The notes below the pieces were generated by a model, which did no database searches, was not told the DNA's origin, and worked only from the letters and a program-made list of their open reading frames with translations. A stretch of 64,000 nucleotides of DNA from Flavobacteriia bacterium (GTDB lineage Bacteria; Bacteroidota; Bacteroidia; Flavobacteriales; Schleiferiaceae), in NCBI GenBank assembly GCA_013373425.1, contig JABXHW010000014.1, positions 62,001 through 126,000 on the forward strand, given 5' to 3'. Numbering within the stretch: position 1 is the first letter of the stretch; each line of letters begins with the position of its first letter. Shown piece after piece: positions 7,522 to 15,858 of this stretch. Both the position numbers and the translations under genes were made by a program.

Positions 7522-10500
7522 TTATGGCTGATAGATAAATCGTCGGATGGCCACACCTTGCTCGTAATACAAGCGAATCAAGTATGTGCCTGGCGCTGTG
7601 TGGTCTGGAATAGAAACTCGATAACTAGAGCCTACTTGTTCAAGGTCATTCGATTCATAAATCTTTTGTCCAGACAGGTGATAAATCTCGACGCGATCCG
7701 GTGATCTTCTCGCATTTTCTCCTTGAATGAATAAATCGGCGGAAGTCGGATTCGGATAAATCACAACATCATCAAACTCAGATTCCTCAATTCCAATGGA
7801 GCTTAATTTGTAGGACAATGTATCCGTATCACCACAGGAGTTTCCGACAATCAACGTAACCCGATAGAACAAGCCTGGAGTTTGATACGTGTGCGTTGGG
7901 AAGTTTGTTCCCGTTGCCGAGTTGCCATCTCCAAAGGTCCAGAAGTAACTGTTTCCGACACTAGCAGTAGCATCAAACTGAACGAGCATACCATTACCAC
8001 CTGATGAGATGATTGTGTACGTCCAATCGGCGACAGGATCTGTACACAAAGCAACCGTTTGGGTATCCGAAACCGTGTCTCCACATGCATTAATCGCATA
8101 AAGAATCACAGAATAGTTCTGAGAAACACCATATGTATTCGAAGTAGTTACACCCGTGCCGCTATTTCCATCACCAAATTCCCATGCGAATTGAACAGCG
8201 TTTGTACTGGCACTTGCATCGAAGTTCACAGTGCTTCCGGTCACGGTGTAGGTGAAGCTAGGTACTGGTGCAGAGCATACAGTTATGGTCTGTGAAATGG
8301 TATCTACACTTCCACATGTATCGGTCGCAGTTAGTAGTACGGTGTAAGTACCAGGAGCAGCATACGCATGCGTTGGATTCACGCCTGTTCCGTTGTTACC
8401 ATCGCCATAATCCCACTGGTAGCTGAAACCAATTCCAGATGAAGTAGATCCATCAAAGTCTACACTTAAACCAGAAGTATTAAATGTGAATCCTGCGGTT
8501 GGTGAACCACAAATCACTACTTGCTGAGTAGCAGTATCTGTATCTCCGCAGGCATTCGCTGCGATCAATGTCACTGTATAGATTCCAGCTGAGCCATAGG
8601 TATGAGAAGTACTTGCTGAACCTCCAATGCTGCCATCTCCAAAGTCCCAAGACCAGGTGGCGGTATTGGCACTAGAACCTGACCCATCGAAGGAACCGTC
8701 TAAACCCGTTGTAGAGCTTGTAAATGAAGCAACAGGGATCGCACAGTTTGGCGTTGTAAAGGCCACAGGCCCAACCCAATTGCTCAACAAGCCATTGGCA
8801 CATGTATCTTGAATGTATACGTCGTAAGTCGTACTAGGCGTCAAGTTGGTGAATGACGTTGTTCCTGTAGTCAATCCGAATTGTGTCGGCGTACCCGGTG
8901 TGAAACCTTGTGCACCGATGGCAATATTAGTAGATCCTGAAATTGAGCTCCAGAACGCATCGGCGGATGAAGGAGTAACATTCTGAATGGTCAATCCTAC
9001 TGGATCATCACACGTCGGGCTACATGCCCCTGTAGTATTGAACAAGGAACCACTCGCTAAGTTGCTGATTCCAAAGTTTCTGTCGTATAGCACTGTACCT
9101 GAAGGGTCACGGAACTCAATACCGCATTGAATCGAGTTAAAACCGGCGTCCCTGAAACGCAATTCTACGCTCGAGCTGTCACATACTGGAATGTCATAAA
9201 CTTCCAGACCGCCGTTGCGAATAGTGTAAGAACGTGTAACGCCATCAATAATGACATCTACCCAGTGGTAGTTGACGTTGCCTGGAACCAATGCCCAGCC
9301 ATCGCTGTTTTGATCTTGTAGTGTAAGCTCGTACAAGCAGGCGCCCGCACACGGATAAGTAACACCAATTGCAGGTCCGTTCCCCCATGAGACACCTCCA
9401 TTTGCACAAGAATCGCTCACGTAAAAGTCGTACGCCGTATTTGTGCTAAGTCCAGTAACGATGTACGGATTGTTCTGAACTACTATAGAAGTTCCTGATC
9501 CTGGAGTAAAACCAACTGGACCGTATTCAATAATTGAGAATGCTGCTGATGAAGTCCAGCTCACTTCCACCGCATCATCGGACACACCTCGTGCGCTCAC
9601 ATTGGTAGGCGCCGGACAATTCGGTTTCTCATCAATTCTGATGTCGTCTATTGCCAATTCAGAATCGAAGCCGGTAGCCGTTCTTGTTGCTGTGAAACGA
9701 ACGAATACGCTTTGATTGATGAAGCCATTCAAATCAACAACACGTTCTAGCCAAGGCGCACTCGCAGAAGTTTGCTGCTGACCATTAATCGTAGCCACGG
9801 TTGTCCAGTTCGGACCACTACCTCTTACCTGAACTTGGAGAGAAGTGATTCCCGTACCATACATATGATACCAGAAGCTCAATCGAGGAGTGTCCAAAGG
9901 AGATAGATCAATACGCGGCGTGCGCAAGATGGTAGAAGTATTCACTCCTCCTAATCTGTCGGCTTGCATGAACTTGCCTGTTCCGGTAGTGTGATCTCTA
10001 TCTGGACCGGAGTTAATCGGGAAGCCATCTTTGTTATCCACCTTCCAAGCGTATCCGGTAGTATCGGTTCTCGCCCAGCAAGGCTCAATGGTTCCTGGGT
10101 CCGTGAAATTCGTTGGAATTTGCCAGCCTGGTCCATCGAACGACTCAAAGAATGGAGCTGAAACCACACCACAACCTGTAGCTTTCGTCACTGGACCAAC
10201 CGCATCACTCGTATCGTTCGGTGCACAATCATTATAGATGTACACGTCGTACAATGTCGCTGGCGAAAGACCGGTAATGGTAAATGGTGAAGCCGTTGCA
10301 TTCACCGTAGTACCTGAACCCGGCTGGAATCCCGCAGGACCATATTCTATAATCCAAGCGCTACCGCCAGTAGTATTCCATGAAAGGTCGAGAGAATTGA
10401 TAGTAACACCACCTAGCGAAACCTGTGTTGGCTTCGGGCAAAGTGGTTGTTCGTGAATGTCGACATCATCAATAGCAATGCGACAGTTGTTTCCTGTATT

Positions 10501-12723
10501 GGAGTTTCGCTTTCCGACAAACCTCAATTTGATGGTTTGACTCGCGTAAGCAGAAAGGTTTACAACCGCTTCATCCCATGCGTCTAGTTTAGAACTCTGC
10601 TGCTGCCCCGTAACTATGAACTCTTGCGACCAACTCGTACCATCGAACACATATACTTTAAGCTCTGAAATATTCGCCCCAAACATGTGGTACCAGAACG
10701 TCAATTCTGGTGTTGTCAAGCTGGATACGTCGATCAATGGACTCTCAAGAATGGCTGTATCCTGACTGTTCGCGAAAAAGCCTGCATCTACAAATGCGTA
10801 ATCTCCTACTCCAGTGGTATGGTCACCATCCGGGCCTGTCGTATTGCTGATAAATGCAGGAGGCGATGGAGTCCAGAACATATGAACGACATCATCGGAA
10901 GCCGACCAACAAGGGTCTATGGTTCCTTGAGTAGCGAAGACGGTTGCCCCCACCCAAGTAGATCCGTCGAAGTTCTCCACAAATGGCGCCGACAGTGGTG
11001 AACAGTCGGTTGTAAATGATATTGGGCCCGTCCAGTTACTCACACCCAATGCGCCACAAGTATCACGAATATATGCTTGATAAGAAGTTTGTGGGGTAAG
11101 ACCAGAAATCGTGGCTGGATTTGAATTCACCGTTACCACTGTTCCTGTGCCTTGAACAAAGCCTGGAGCTCCATATTCAATTTGCCAAGGAGCCGTACCA
11201 CCACTAGTGAATCCAAAGGTTGCACTCGTAGAAGTGGTTGCGATCAAATTGAAAGGGTTAGGTCTAGGGCAAGGTGGAGCCTCATCAATTTGGACATCAT
11301 CGATTGCGATGATACTGTTGAATGAATTTCCGTTGTGAAAGGCTCTAAATCGAACAAAAACATCGGTGTTGGTGAAAGAGGAAAGTGAGATTACCTGCTC
11401 TTCCCAAGCCTGTGTTTGAGAGCTTTGAATTTGTCCATTTAAGGTGAGTACATTAGACCAACCCCCTCCGTTGATGGCGTCTTGCACGTCTACTTCAAGA
11501 CGATCAATATTTGCTCCGTACAAGTACACCCAGAAACTCAATTCCGGATTGGTTAGCGCAGAAACATCAATACGCGGCGATCTGAAAATGGACCCGTTAT
11601 TCGTAGAGAACTGTACACGATCAGCCTGCATCCATTTGGTACCTGTATTGGCTGAAGTTGGACCTGACGCTGCTGACGTAAAGAGCTTTGGAGCAGGAAT
11701 CCACGTGTATGCAGCTCCACTCGGGTTTCGAATCCAACAGTCGTTGATACTCCCTGTTCCATTAAAAGTGGTCTGTAAACCAAAGTCTGGCCCTTCAAAC
11801 CCTTCACTCCAAGGTGCCGTTAGTGTTCCACATAGAGTCGTAGCCGAGATTGGACCGAGCCATGGACTGTAATCTCCATTGGTACAGCTATCGCGCACCC
11901 AGAAATAATAGGTTGTTCCTGTACTCAATCCAGTAACTGTAAACGGATTGTTGGTTCCGGCTTGAAGAACAGTAGCCGAGCTAATAGGTTGAGAAACATC
12001 TACGTACCTAATCTCTGCTGAAGGAGAAGTGTTGGTGGTCTGCCAGCCTAGAGTAACCGAATTTTGGGTTCTTGTTTGTACGGCAAAACTGTTAGGTCGG
12101 GCACAAGTAGTGGCTTCAGTTACAGTGATATCGTCAATAGCGGCTTGAATCAATGTGCCAAAAGTGGTAGTTCTATTACCTACAAATCGGAATCGTACTG
12201 TATCACCGGCATAGGATGACAATGAAGCAATCGCTTCTGTCCAAGGATCTGTTTGCGTGGTTTGGGTTGATGAGTAACTTCCAACACTCACCCAGTTCGT
12301 TTGATTGATTCTTTGAATTTGAACCTGCATGGCAGCAATCTGAAAACCAAACATGTGTCGCCAGAATCTGAGCTCGGGTGAAGTTGTGCCCGCTAAATCA
12401 ATATATGGCGTTGTAAAACTTGTATTGAGATTTGTCCCCCCAAACTCAGCTTCCAATACAAGGTACTTCCCACTTCCAGTGGTATGGTCCGTTAATGGCC
12501 CCGTATTGAAGGACGATGTTGGTCCAGTCTCAGGTCGCCAATAGAAGAACGTCGTGTGCGTTCTCGAATAGCATGAAGGAATCGTTCCTGGATTTGGATC
12601 CGTCGCTGGAATCACAAAGCCAGGGTCTGAAAAGTCCTGAGTATATGGGAATGATTCTATGCATTGTGCATAGATTAGGGTAGTGAGAGAGAAGAAGAAT
12701 ACCGTGTGTAATAGTTTCTTCAC
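7522..12723 (-). CDS. Giant modular T9SS cargo protein (MAM-like, FN3 and PKD repeats, type A sorting domain)
   Basis: 1733 residues beginning at a GTG with a signal peptide ending LIYAQ. Four MAM/jelly-roll-like modules (each with a phrase such as ELRFWRHMFG or ELTFWYHMFG and a closing AIDDI) alternate with FN3 domains (CPRPNPF..., ending TGPISFTT) through about residue 1000. A cysteine-rich domain and another FN3 follow, then four PKD domains (WDFGDG, WDYGDG, WEFGDG, WTFGDG) from about residue 1300. The last 80 residues (VVIYPNPTSADLFIQG ... GTYLIRLYY) are a type A T9SS C-terminal domain. The protein is therefore predicted to cross the outer membrane through T9SS and be surface-attached or released; adhesion or polymer binding is likely but not shown. 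There is no catalytic motif that I recognise. Confidence 0.9.
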   Translation of the reverse strand: MKKLLHTVFFFSLTTLIYAQCIESFPYTQDFSDPGFVIPATDPNPGTIPSCYSRTHTTFFYWRPETGPTSSFNTGPLTDHTTGSGKYLVLEAEFGGTNLNTSFTTPYIDLAGTTSPELRFWRHMFGFQIAAMQVQIQRINQTNWVSVGSYSSTQTTQTDPWTEAIASLSSYAGDTVRFRFVGNRTTTFGTLIQAAIDDITVTEATTCARPNSFAVQTRTQNSVTLGWQTTNTSPSAEIRYVDVSQPISSATVLQAGTNNPFTVTGLSTGTTYYFWVRDSCTNGDYSPWLGPISATTLCGTLTAPWSEGFEGPDFGLQTTFNGTGSINDCWIRNPSGAAYTWIPAPKLFTSAASGPTSANTGTKWMQADRVQFSTNNGSIFRSPRIDVSALTNPELSFWVYLYGANIDRLEVDVQDAINGGGWSNVLTLNGQIQSSQTQAWEEQVISLSSFTNTDVFVRFRAFHNGNSFNSIIAIDDVQIDEAPPCPRPNPFNLIATTSTSATFGFTSGGTAPWQIEYGAPGFVQGTGTVVTVNSNPATISGLTPQTSYQAYIRDTCGALGVSNWTGPISFTTDCSPLSAPFVENFDGSTWVGATVFATQGTIDPCWSASDDVVHMFWTPSPPAFISNTTGPDGDHTTGVGDYAFVDAGFFANSQDTAILESPLIDVSSLTTPELTFWYHMFGANISELKVYVFDGTSWSQEFIVTGQQQSSKLDAWDEAVVNLSAYASQTIKLRFVGKRNSNTGNNCRIAIDDVDIHEQPLCPKPTQVSLGGVTINSLDLSWNTTGGSAWIIEYGPAGFQPGSGTTVNATASPFTITGLSPATLYDVYIYNDCAPNDTSDAVGPVTKATGCGVVSAPFFESFDGPGWQIPTNFTDPGTIEPCWARTDTTGYAWKVDNKDGFPINSGPDRDHTTGTGKFMQADRLGGVNTSTILRTPRIDLSPLDTPRLSFWYHMYGTGITSLQVQVRGSGPNWTTVATINGQQQTSASAPWLERVVDLNGFINQSVFVRFTATRTATGFDSELAIDDIRIDEKPNCPAPTNVSARGVSDDAVEVSWTSSAAFSIIEYGPVGFTPGSGTSIVVQNNPYIVTGLSTNTAYDFYVSDSCANGGVSWGNGPAIGVTYPCAGACLYELTLQDQNSDGWALVPGNVNYHWVDVIIDGVTRSYTIRNGGLEVYDIPVCDSSSVELRFRDAGFNSIQCGIEFRDPSGTVLYDRNFGISNLASGSLFNTTGACSPTCDDPVGLTIQNVTPSSADAFWSSISGSTNIAIGAQGFTPGTPTQFGLTTGTTSFTNLTPSTTYDVYIQDTCANGLLSNWVGPVAFTTPNCAIPVASFTSSTTGLDGSFDGSGSSANTATWSWDFGDGSIGGSASTSHTYGSAGIYTVTLIAANACGDTDTATQQVVICGSPTAGFTFNTSGLSVDFDGSTSSGIGFSYQWDYGDGNNGTGVNPTHAYAAPGTYTVLLTATDTCGSVDTISQTITVCSAPVPSFTYTVTGSTVNFDASASTNAVQFAWEFGDGNSGTGVTTSNTYGVSQNYSVILYAINACGDTVSDTQTVALCTDPVADWTYTIISSGGNGMLVQFDATASVGNSYFWTFGDGNSATGTNFPTHTYQTPGLFYRVTLIVGNSCGDTDTLSYKLSSIGIEESEFDDVVIYPNPTSADLFIQGENARRSPDRVEIYHLSGQKIYESNDLEQVGSSYRVSIPDHTAPGTYLIRLYYEQGVAIRRFIYQP

Positions 12724-12744
12724 GATGGGGCATTTTAGTTTAGT

Positions 12745-12752
12745 CTAAAGTA
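12745..12752 (-). promoter_or_regulatory. -7-like box of the giant T9SS gene
   Basis: TACTTTAG on the minus strand, one mismatch from TAnnTTTG, about 21 nt upstream of the GTG start. No well-placed TTG was found, so support is partial. Confidence 0.35.
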
Positions 12753-12818
12753 CGAGTATTGACTTCTCAAAGTTGCCTCAATGAGTGAATGACAGTAAAT
12801 ACTTACCTAACTTATCCG

Positions 12819-12848
12819 TTGCTTTCATTAGCGATAACCTTACATTTG
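12819..12848 (+). promoter_or_regulatory. Promoter of the DUF4159 gene, leaderless-type spacing
   Basis: TTG (12819-12821), 19 nt spacer, then a perfect TACATTTG (12841-12848). The ATG at 12853 follows after only 4 nt, so the predicted transcript starts at or near the initiation codon. Confidence 0.6.
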
Positions 12849-12852
12849 AAGT

Positions 12853-13536
12853 ATGCATCGACGAGTTTTCTCCCTGATAAACGCACTTCTGATTATCCTT
12901 GTTTGCTCCTCTTTCACTCCATCGACTTATCAAGTTGCGGTGATGAAATACAGAGGTGGAGGCGACTGGTATGGTAACCCCTCATCACTCTCAAACCTTG
13001 TAGAATTCTGCAATAGAGAATTGGAAATGGATATTTCACCGCGATATGAAATCGTTGAGGCGGGATCTCCTGAGCTTCTAAATTATCCCTTCGTTCACAT
13101 GACCGGACATGGGAATGTGGAATGGAATACGGAAGAAAAAGAGAACATAAAACGCTGGTTAAGAGCGGGTGGCTTCCTTCATATTGATGATAATTATGGC
13201 ATGGATCCATACATCCGTCCGCAACTTCAGAATTTATTTAACGATGCAGATCTGGTAGAAATCGGAGCCAATCATCCGATTTTCGAAGCACCTTATGCTC
13301 TTCCTGACGGCCTTCCCAAAATCCATGAGCACGATGGGAATAGTCCACAAGCTTTTGGAATCTTCCTCGATGGGAGGCTAGCCGTATTCTACACATTTGA
13401 GGCAGACTTAGGAGATGGATGGGAAGACCCTGAAGTGCACAACGACCCAGTGGAAATCAGACAAAAAGCGCTTCAGATGGGCGCGAACCTCATATCATAC
13501 GCATTTAACGGATCGGTATATGTTCCAAATGAATAG
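12853..13536 (+). CDS. DUF4159 domain-containing exported protein
   Basis: 227 residues with an N-terminal signal peptide (hydrophobic INALLIILVCSSF). The body (VAVMKYRGGGDWYGNPSSLSNL, PFVHMTGHGNVEW, WLRAGGFLHIDDNYGMD, GANHPIFE) matches DUF4159, a family with a glutamine-amidotransferase-like fold that often occurs near MoxR/DUF58/BatA-type genes; its function is not known to me. None of those partners is here. It is the first gene of a three-gene run with the AI-2E permease (8-nt overlap) and a THUMP-like methyltransferase (4-nt overlap). Confidence 0.85.
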   Translation: MHRRVFSLINALLIILVCSSFTPSTYQVAVMKYRGGGDWYGNPSSLSNLVEFCNRELEMDISPRYEIVEAGSPELLNYPFVHMTGHGNVEWNTEEKENIKRWLRAGGFLHIDDNYGMDPYIRPQLQNLFNDADLVEIGANHPIFEAPYALPDGLPKIHEHDGNSPQAFGIFLDGRLAVFYTFEADLGDGWEDPEVHNDPVEIRQKALQMGANLISYAFNGSVYVPNE

Positions 13537-14632
13537 CTTCACGAAAAACGCCCTCCAACTCATAGGCTGGTTTATTGGCTTGAGCCTATTGGGCTACTTG
13601 CTTTACACAGTTCGAGCGATGATTGTCTACTTGATCATTGCTGGTATCCTCACTTTCCTGGGAAAACCAGTCATTCGACTACTCCGCAAAATCCCAATTG
13701 GTAAAAAGCAAATTCCATTGTGGGTCTGCTCAGCGCTAACGATAGCTGCGTTTCTCGCCGTAATTGGAGGAGCTTTAAGCTTAATCGGTCCGGCGTTTAA
13801 CAGTGAAATGCGAGTACTTGAGAAGATTAATTACAATCAGCTCTTCACTCAAATAGAAAACAACTTCGAATCTGCACAAGGAATCCTATCCGAATGGAAT
13901 ATCGCTTCAGAAGTGGCGGAATTCGACGCAGAGGCATGGGTGAAAGACAAGGTCAATTCAAGAACCATCACTTCGACATTCGGAACATTGGTTGGAGGAC
14001 TTGGCTCCATCAGTATTGCCATCTTTAGTATCATCTTCATCCTATTCTTCTTCCTGAAAGAAGAGCGCTTAGCAGATACAGCTATTGACAATTTCATCAG
14101 CGATAAGTACACGGAGCAAATAAGACATGTGGTTCCGAAGGTTAAAAAGACACTGTCACGTTACATCTTAGGCTTGACCATTCAAGTGGTTTCAATCTTT
14201 TTAATGGTGTACATCGGACTGAATATCGCAGGATTCGATAATGTTTTGATCATTGCCCTATTTGCTGCAATGATGAATGTAATCCCTTATATCGGTCCAT
14301 TGATTGGCGGTGGATTCGGTATCATCTTAGGCCTCGGACAAGAGCTCGCTATGAATCCTGAAATGGACAATTTTGCGCTTACCGCAGGATTACTGCTCAC
14401 CGTATTTGTCGTGGTACAATTGATTGACAACATCATCTCACAACCCATCATTTTCTCCAACAGCATCAATGCCCATCCGCTTGAGATTTTCATTGTGATC
14501 TCCATCGCGGGTACAGTTGCGGGAATTGCAGGAATGGTAGTAGCTGTGCCGCTTTACTCCATACTTCGAATCGTTGCCAAAGAGTTCAACGTCAATATCA
14601 AATTCATACAGACGCTGAGTAAAAACGCATGA
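13529..14632 (+). CDS. AI-2E family transporter (permease)
   Basis: About 367 residues from ATG 13529 (ATG 13520 is an equally possible start three codons earlier; a much longer frame from 13415 lies inside the DUF4159 gene and is rejected). Membrane segments at the N-terminus, a soluble stretch near residues 85-145, then five or so segments, with the family block NVIPYIGPLIGGGFGIILG and the C-terminal PLEIFIVISIAGTVAGIAGMVVAVPLYSI. The family includes TqsA/PerM-type proteins and sodium/proton antiporters, so the name does not prove transport of autoinducer 2. Translationally coupled on both sides. Confidence 0.88.
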   Translation: MNSFTKNALQLIGWFIGLSLLGYLLYTVRAMIVYLIIAGILTFLGKPVIRLLRKIPIGKKQIPLWVCSALTIAAFLAVIGGALSLIGPAFNSEMRVLEKINYNQLFTQIENNFESAQGILSEWNIASEVAEFDAEAWVKDKVNSRTITSTFGTLVGGLGSISIAIFSIIFILFFFLKEERLADTAIDNFISDKYTEQIRHVVPKVKKTLSRYILGLTIQVVSIFLMVYIGLNIAGFDNVLIIALFAAMMNVIPYIGPLIGGGFGIILGLGQELAMNPEMDNFALTAGLLLTVFVVVQLIDNIISQPIIFSNSINAHPLEIFIVISIAGTVAGIAGMVVAVPLYSILRIVAKEFNVNIKFIQTLSKNA

Positions 14633-15789
14633 TATCACTCCCCTATTCTGAAAGTGAGATACGCGAGTTTTTTGAAAAGCATCAGCACGACAATCCGGCG
14701 GATGTATTGCTCTCTAGAAGCGACCTTGAACGAGAGAAACTCCTGTGGCTACTGGAGCAGTTGAAGAGCAGAAACCGCCTCAGAACAAAGATTCCAGAGT
14801 GGTACAACCGCTTCGATCTCATCCTCCCTCCTGAAGGAAATTTATCCCAGAGCAGTAGCACACTCACGGCCCAGCACAAGTCGAAATGGGTGATTGGCGA
14901 CTTACTCGACCTAACAGGTGGAAGTGGAGTCGACTTATGGCAAATGAGCTCGAATGGACAACGATGCAAGTTGGTCGAACCCAACTCAGAACTACTAGCC
15001 ATTACACAATACAATCTTACTCGGCTGCATATAGACGTTGAGACGCATCAAGGTGATGCAGAATCATACTTAGACGCCTTGTCTCCATTTGAAGGCACTA
15101 TCTATCTCGATCCTTCGCGGCGTTCAGACGATGGCTCCAAAACAGTTGCGCTTCATCGCATGTCGCCCGATCTCACAGGAATGTGGAGTGCGCTATTGGA
15201 AAAGTCTAAGCGAATCATCGTTAAGCTCTCTCCACTATTCGACTTAACGGCTATTCAGAGGGAGTTATCCAATGTGATGCGAATAGAAGTAGTAGCTGTA
15301 AATAATGAAGTGAAGGAAGTATTGGTCATTGCCGAGCCGAAGTTCGAAGGTCGAGTTCAAATTGAAGCCATCGAACTCAATCCAGATCGACCGTGGAGTT
15401 ATTCGAGTGAAGCTGATAGCCGAGAATTAAATCGGACTTTCGGAGAATATATCTATGACCCTTCATCCGCTCTAGTCAAGGCCGAACTAAGTGATGCATG
15501 GGCAGCAGAAAATGAACTAAGTCGACCATATCCACAGGCCCATGTCTACTTTTCAGATACCCTGAAGGAGAACTATCCAGGTCGTGTTTTCCGAATCACT
15601 CAAAAAGACAAACCCTACAAATTGAAGGACTTACCTCAACGTTTGAGTATAATATCGCGTTATTACCATGAGAGGCCCGAGCAAATTAGAAAGAAGCTCA
15701 AGGTTGGAGAGAGTGAAACCGACTTTCTCTTCGCTTTAGGTAAGAATAAAGGCGAACGAGTTTTCATTCACGCAGTGAGGGTCGTCTGA
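14629..15789 (+). CDS. SAM-dependent methyltransferase with C-terminal THUMP-like domain
   Basis: 386 residues. Motif I is LLDLTGGSGVDLW near residue 100, an acidic VEPNSELL follows, and the catalytic-site-like motif is YLDPSRRSDD near residue 160. The C-terminal part (FPGRVFRITQKDKPYKLKDLPQRLSIISRYYHERPEQIRKKLKVGE-type region, residues about 310-370) matches the THUMP-like domain found fused to such methyltransferases in Bacteroidota. THUMP domains bind RNA, so an RNA base methyltransferase is the best guess; the target is unknown. The start overlaps the permease stop by 4 nt (ATGA). Confidence 0.8.
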   Translation: MISLPYSESEIREFFEKHQHDNPADVLLSRSDLEREKLLWLLEQLKSRNRLRTKIPEWYNRFDLILPPEGNLSQSSSTLTAQHKSKWVIGDLLDLTGGSGVDLWQMSSNGQRCKLVEPNSELLAITQYNLTRLHIDVETHQGDAESYLDALSPFEGTIYLDPSRRSDDGSKTVALHRMSPDLTGMWSALLEKSKRIIVKLSPLFDLTAIQRELSNVMRIEVVAVNNEVKEVLVIAEPKFEGRVQIEAIELNPDRPWSYSSEADSRELNRTFGEYIYDPSSALVKAELSDAWAAENELSRPYPQAHVYFSDTLKENYPGRVFRITQKDKPYKLKDLPQRLSIISRYYHERPEQIRKKLKVGESETDFLFALGKNKGERVFIHAVRVV

Positions 15790-15846
15790 TACGTAAAAAG
15801 GTGGTACGGTCGTTGTTTGAGAAGCAACGAAACACAGAATCCATCG

Positions 15847-15854
15847 TATCTTAG
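15847..15854 (+). promoter_or_regulatory. Variant -7 box (TATCTTAG) before the type B T9SS gene
   Basis: One mismatch to TAnnTTTG, four bases before the ATG. The same TAnnTTAG form occurs before the carbonic anhydrase and the subtilisin-type gene. No TTG at the proper distance. Confidence 0.3.
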
Positions 15855-15858
15855 ATAT

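Noticed and set aside
11444-11872. 142-codon plus-strand frame inside the giant T9SS gene
   Set aside because: Antisense shadow; no promoter, no family, and the minus-strand frame is intact through it.
7522-12723. Internal DNA repeats in the giant gene as a mobile or recombination element
   Set aside because: They are the codon-level image of repeated MAM, FN3 and PKD protein modules and are too diverged to be recent DNA duplications.
13415-13528. Longer N-terminus for the AI-2E permease
   Set aside because: The extension overlaps DUF4159 by more than 100 bp and is charged and unlike the family start; the ATG at 13529 fits coupling.
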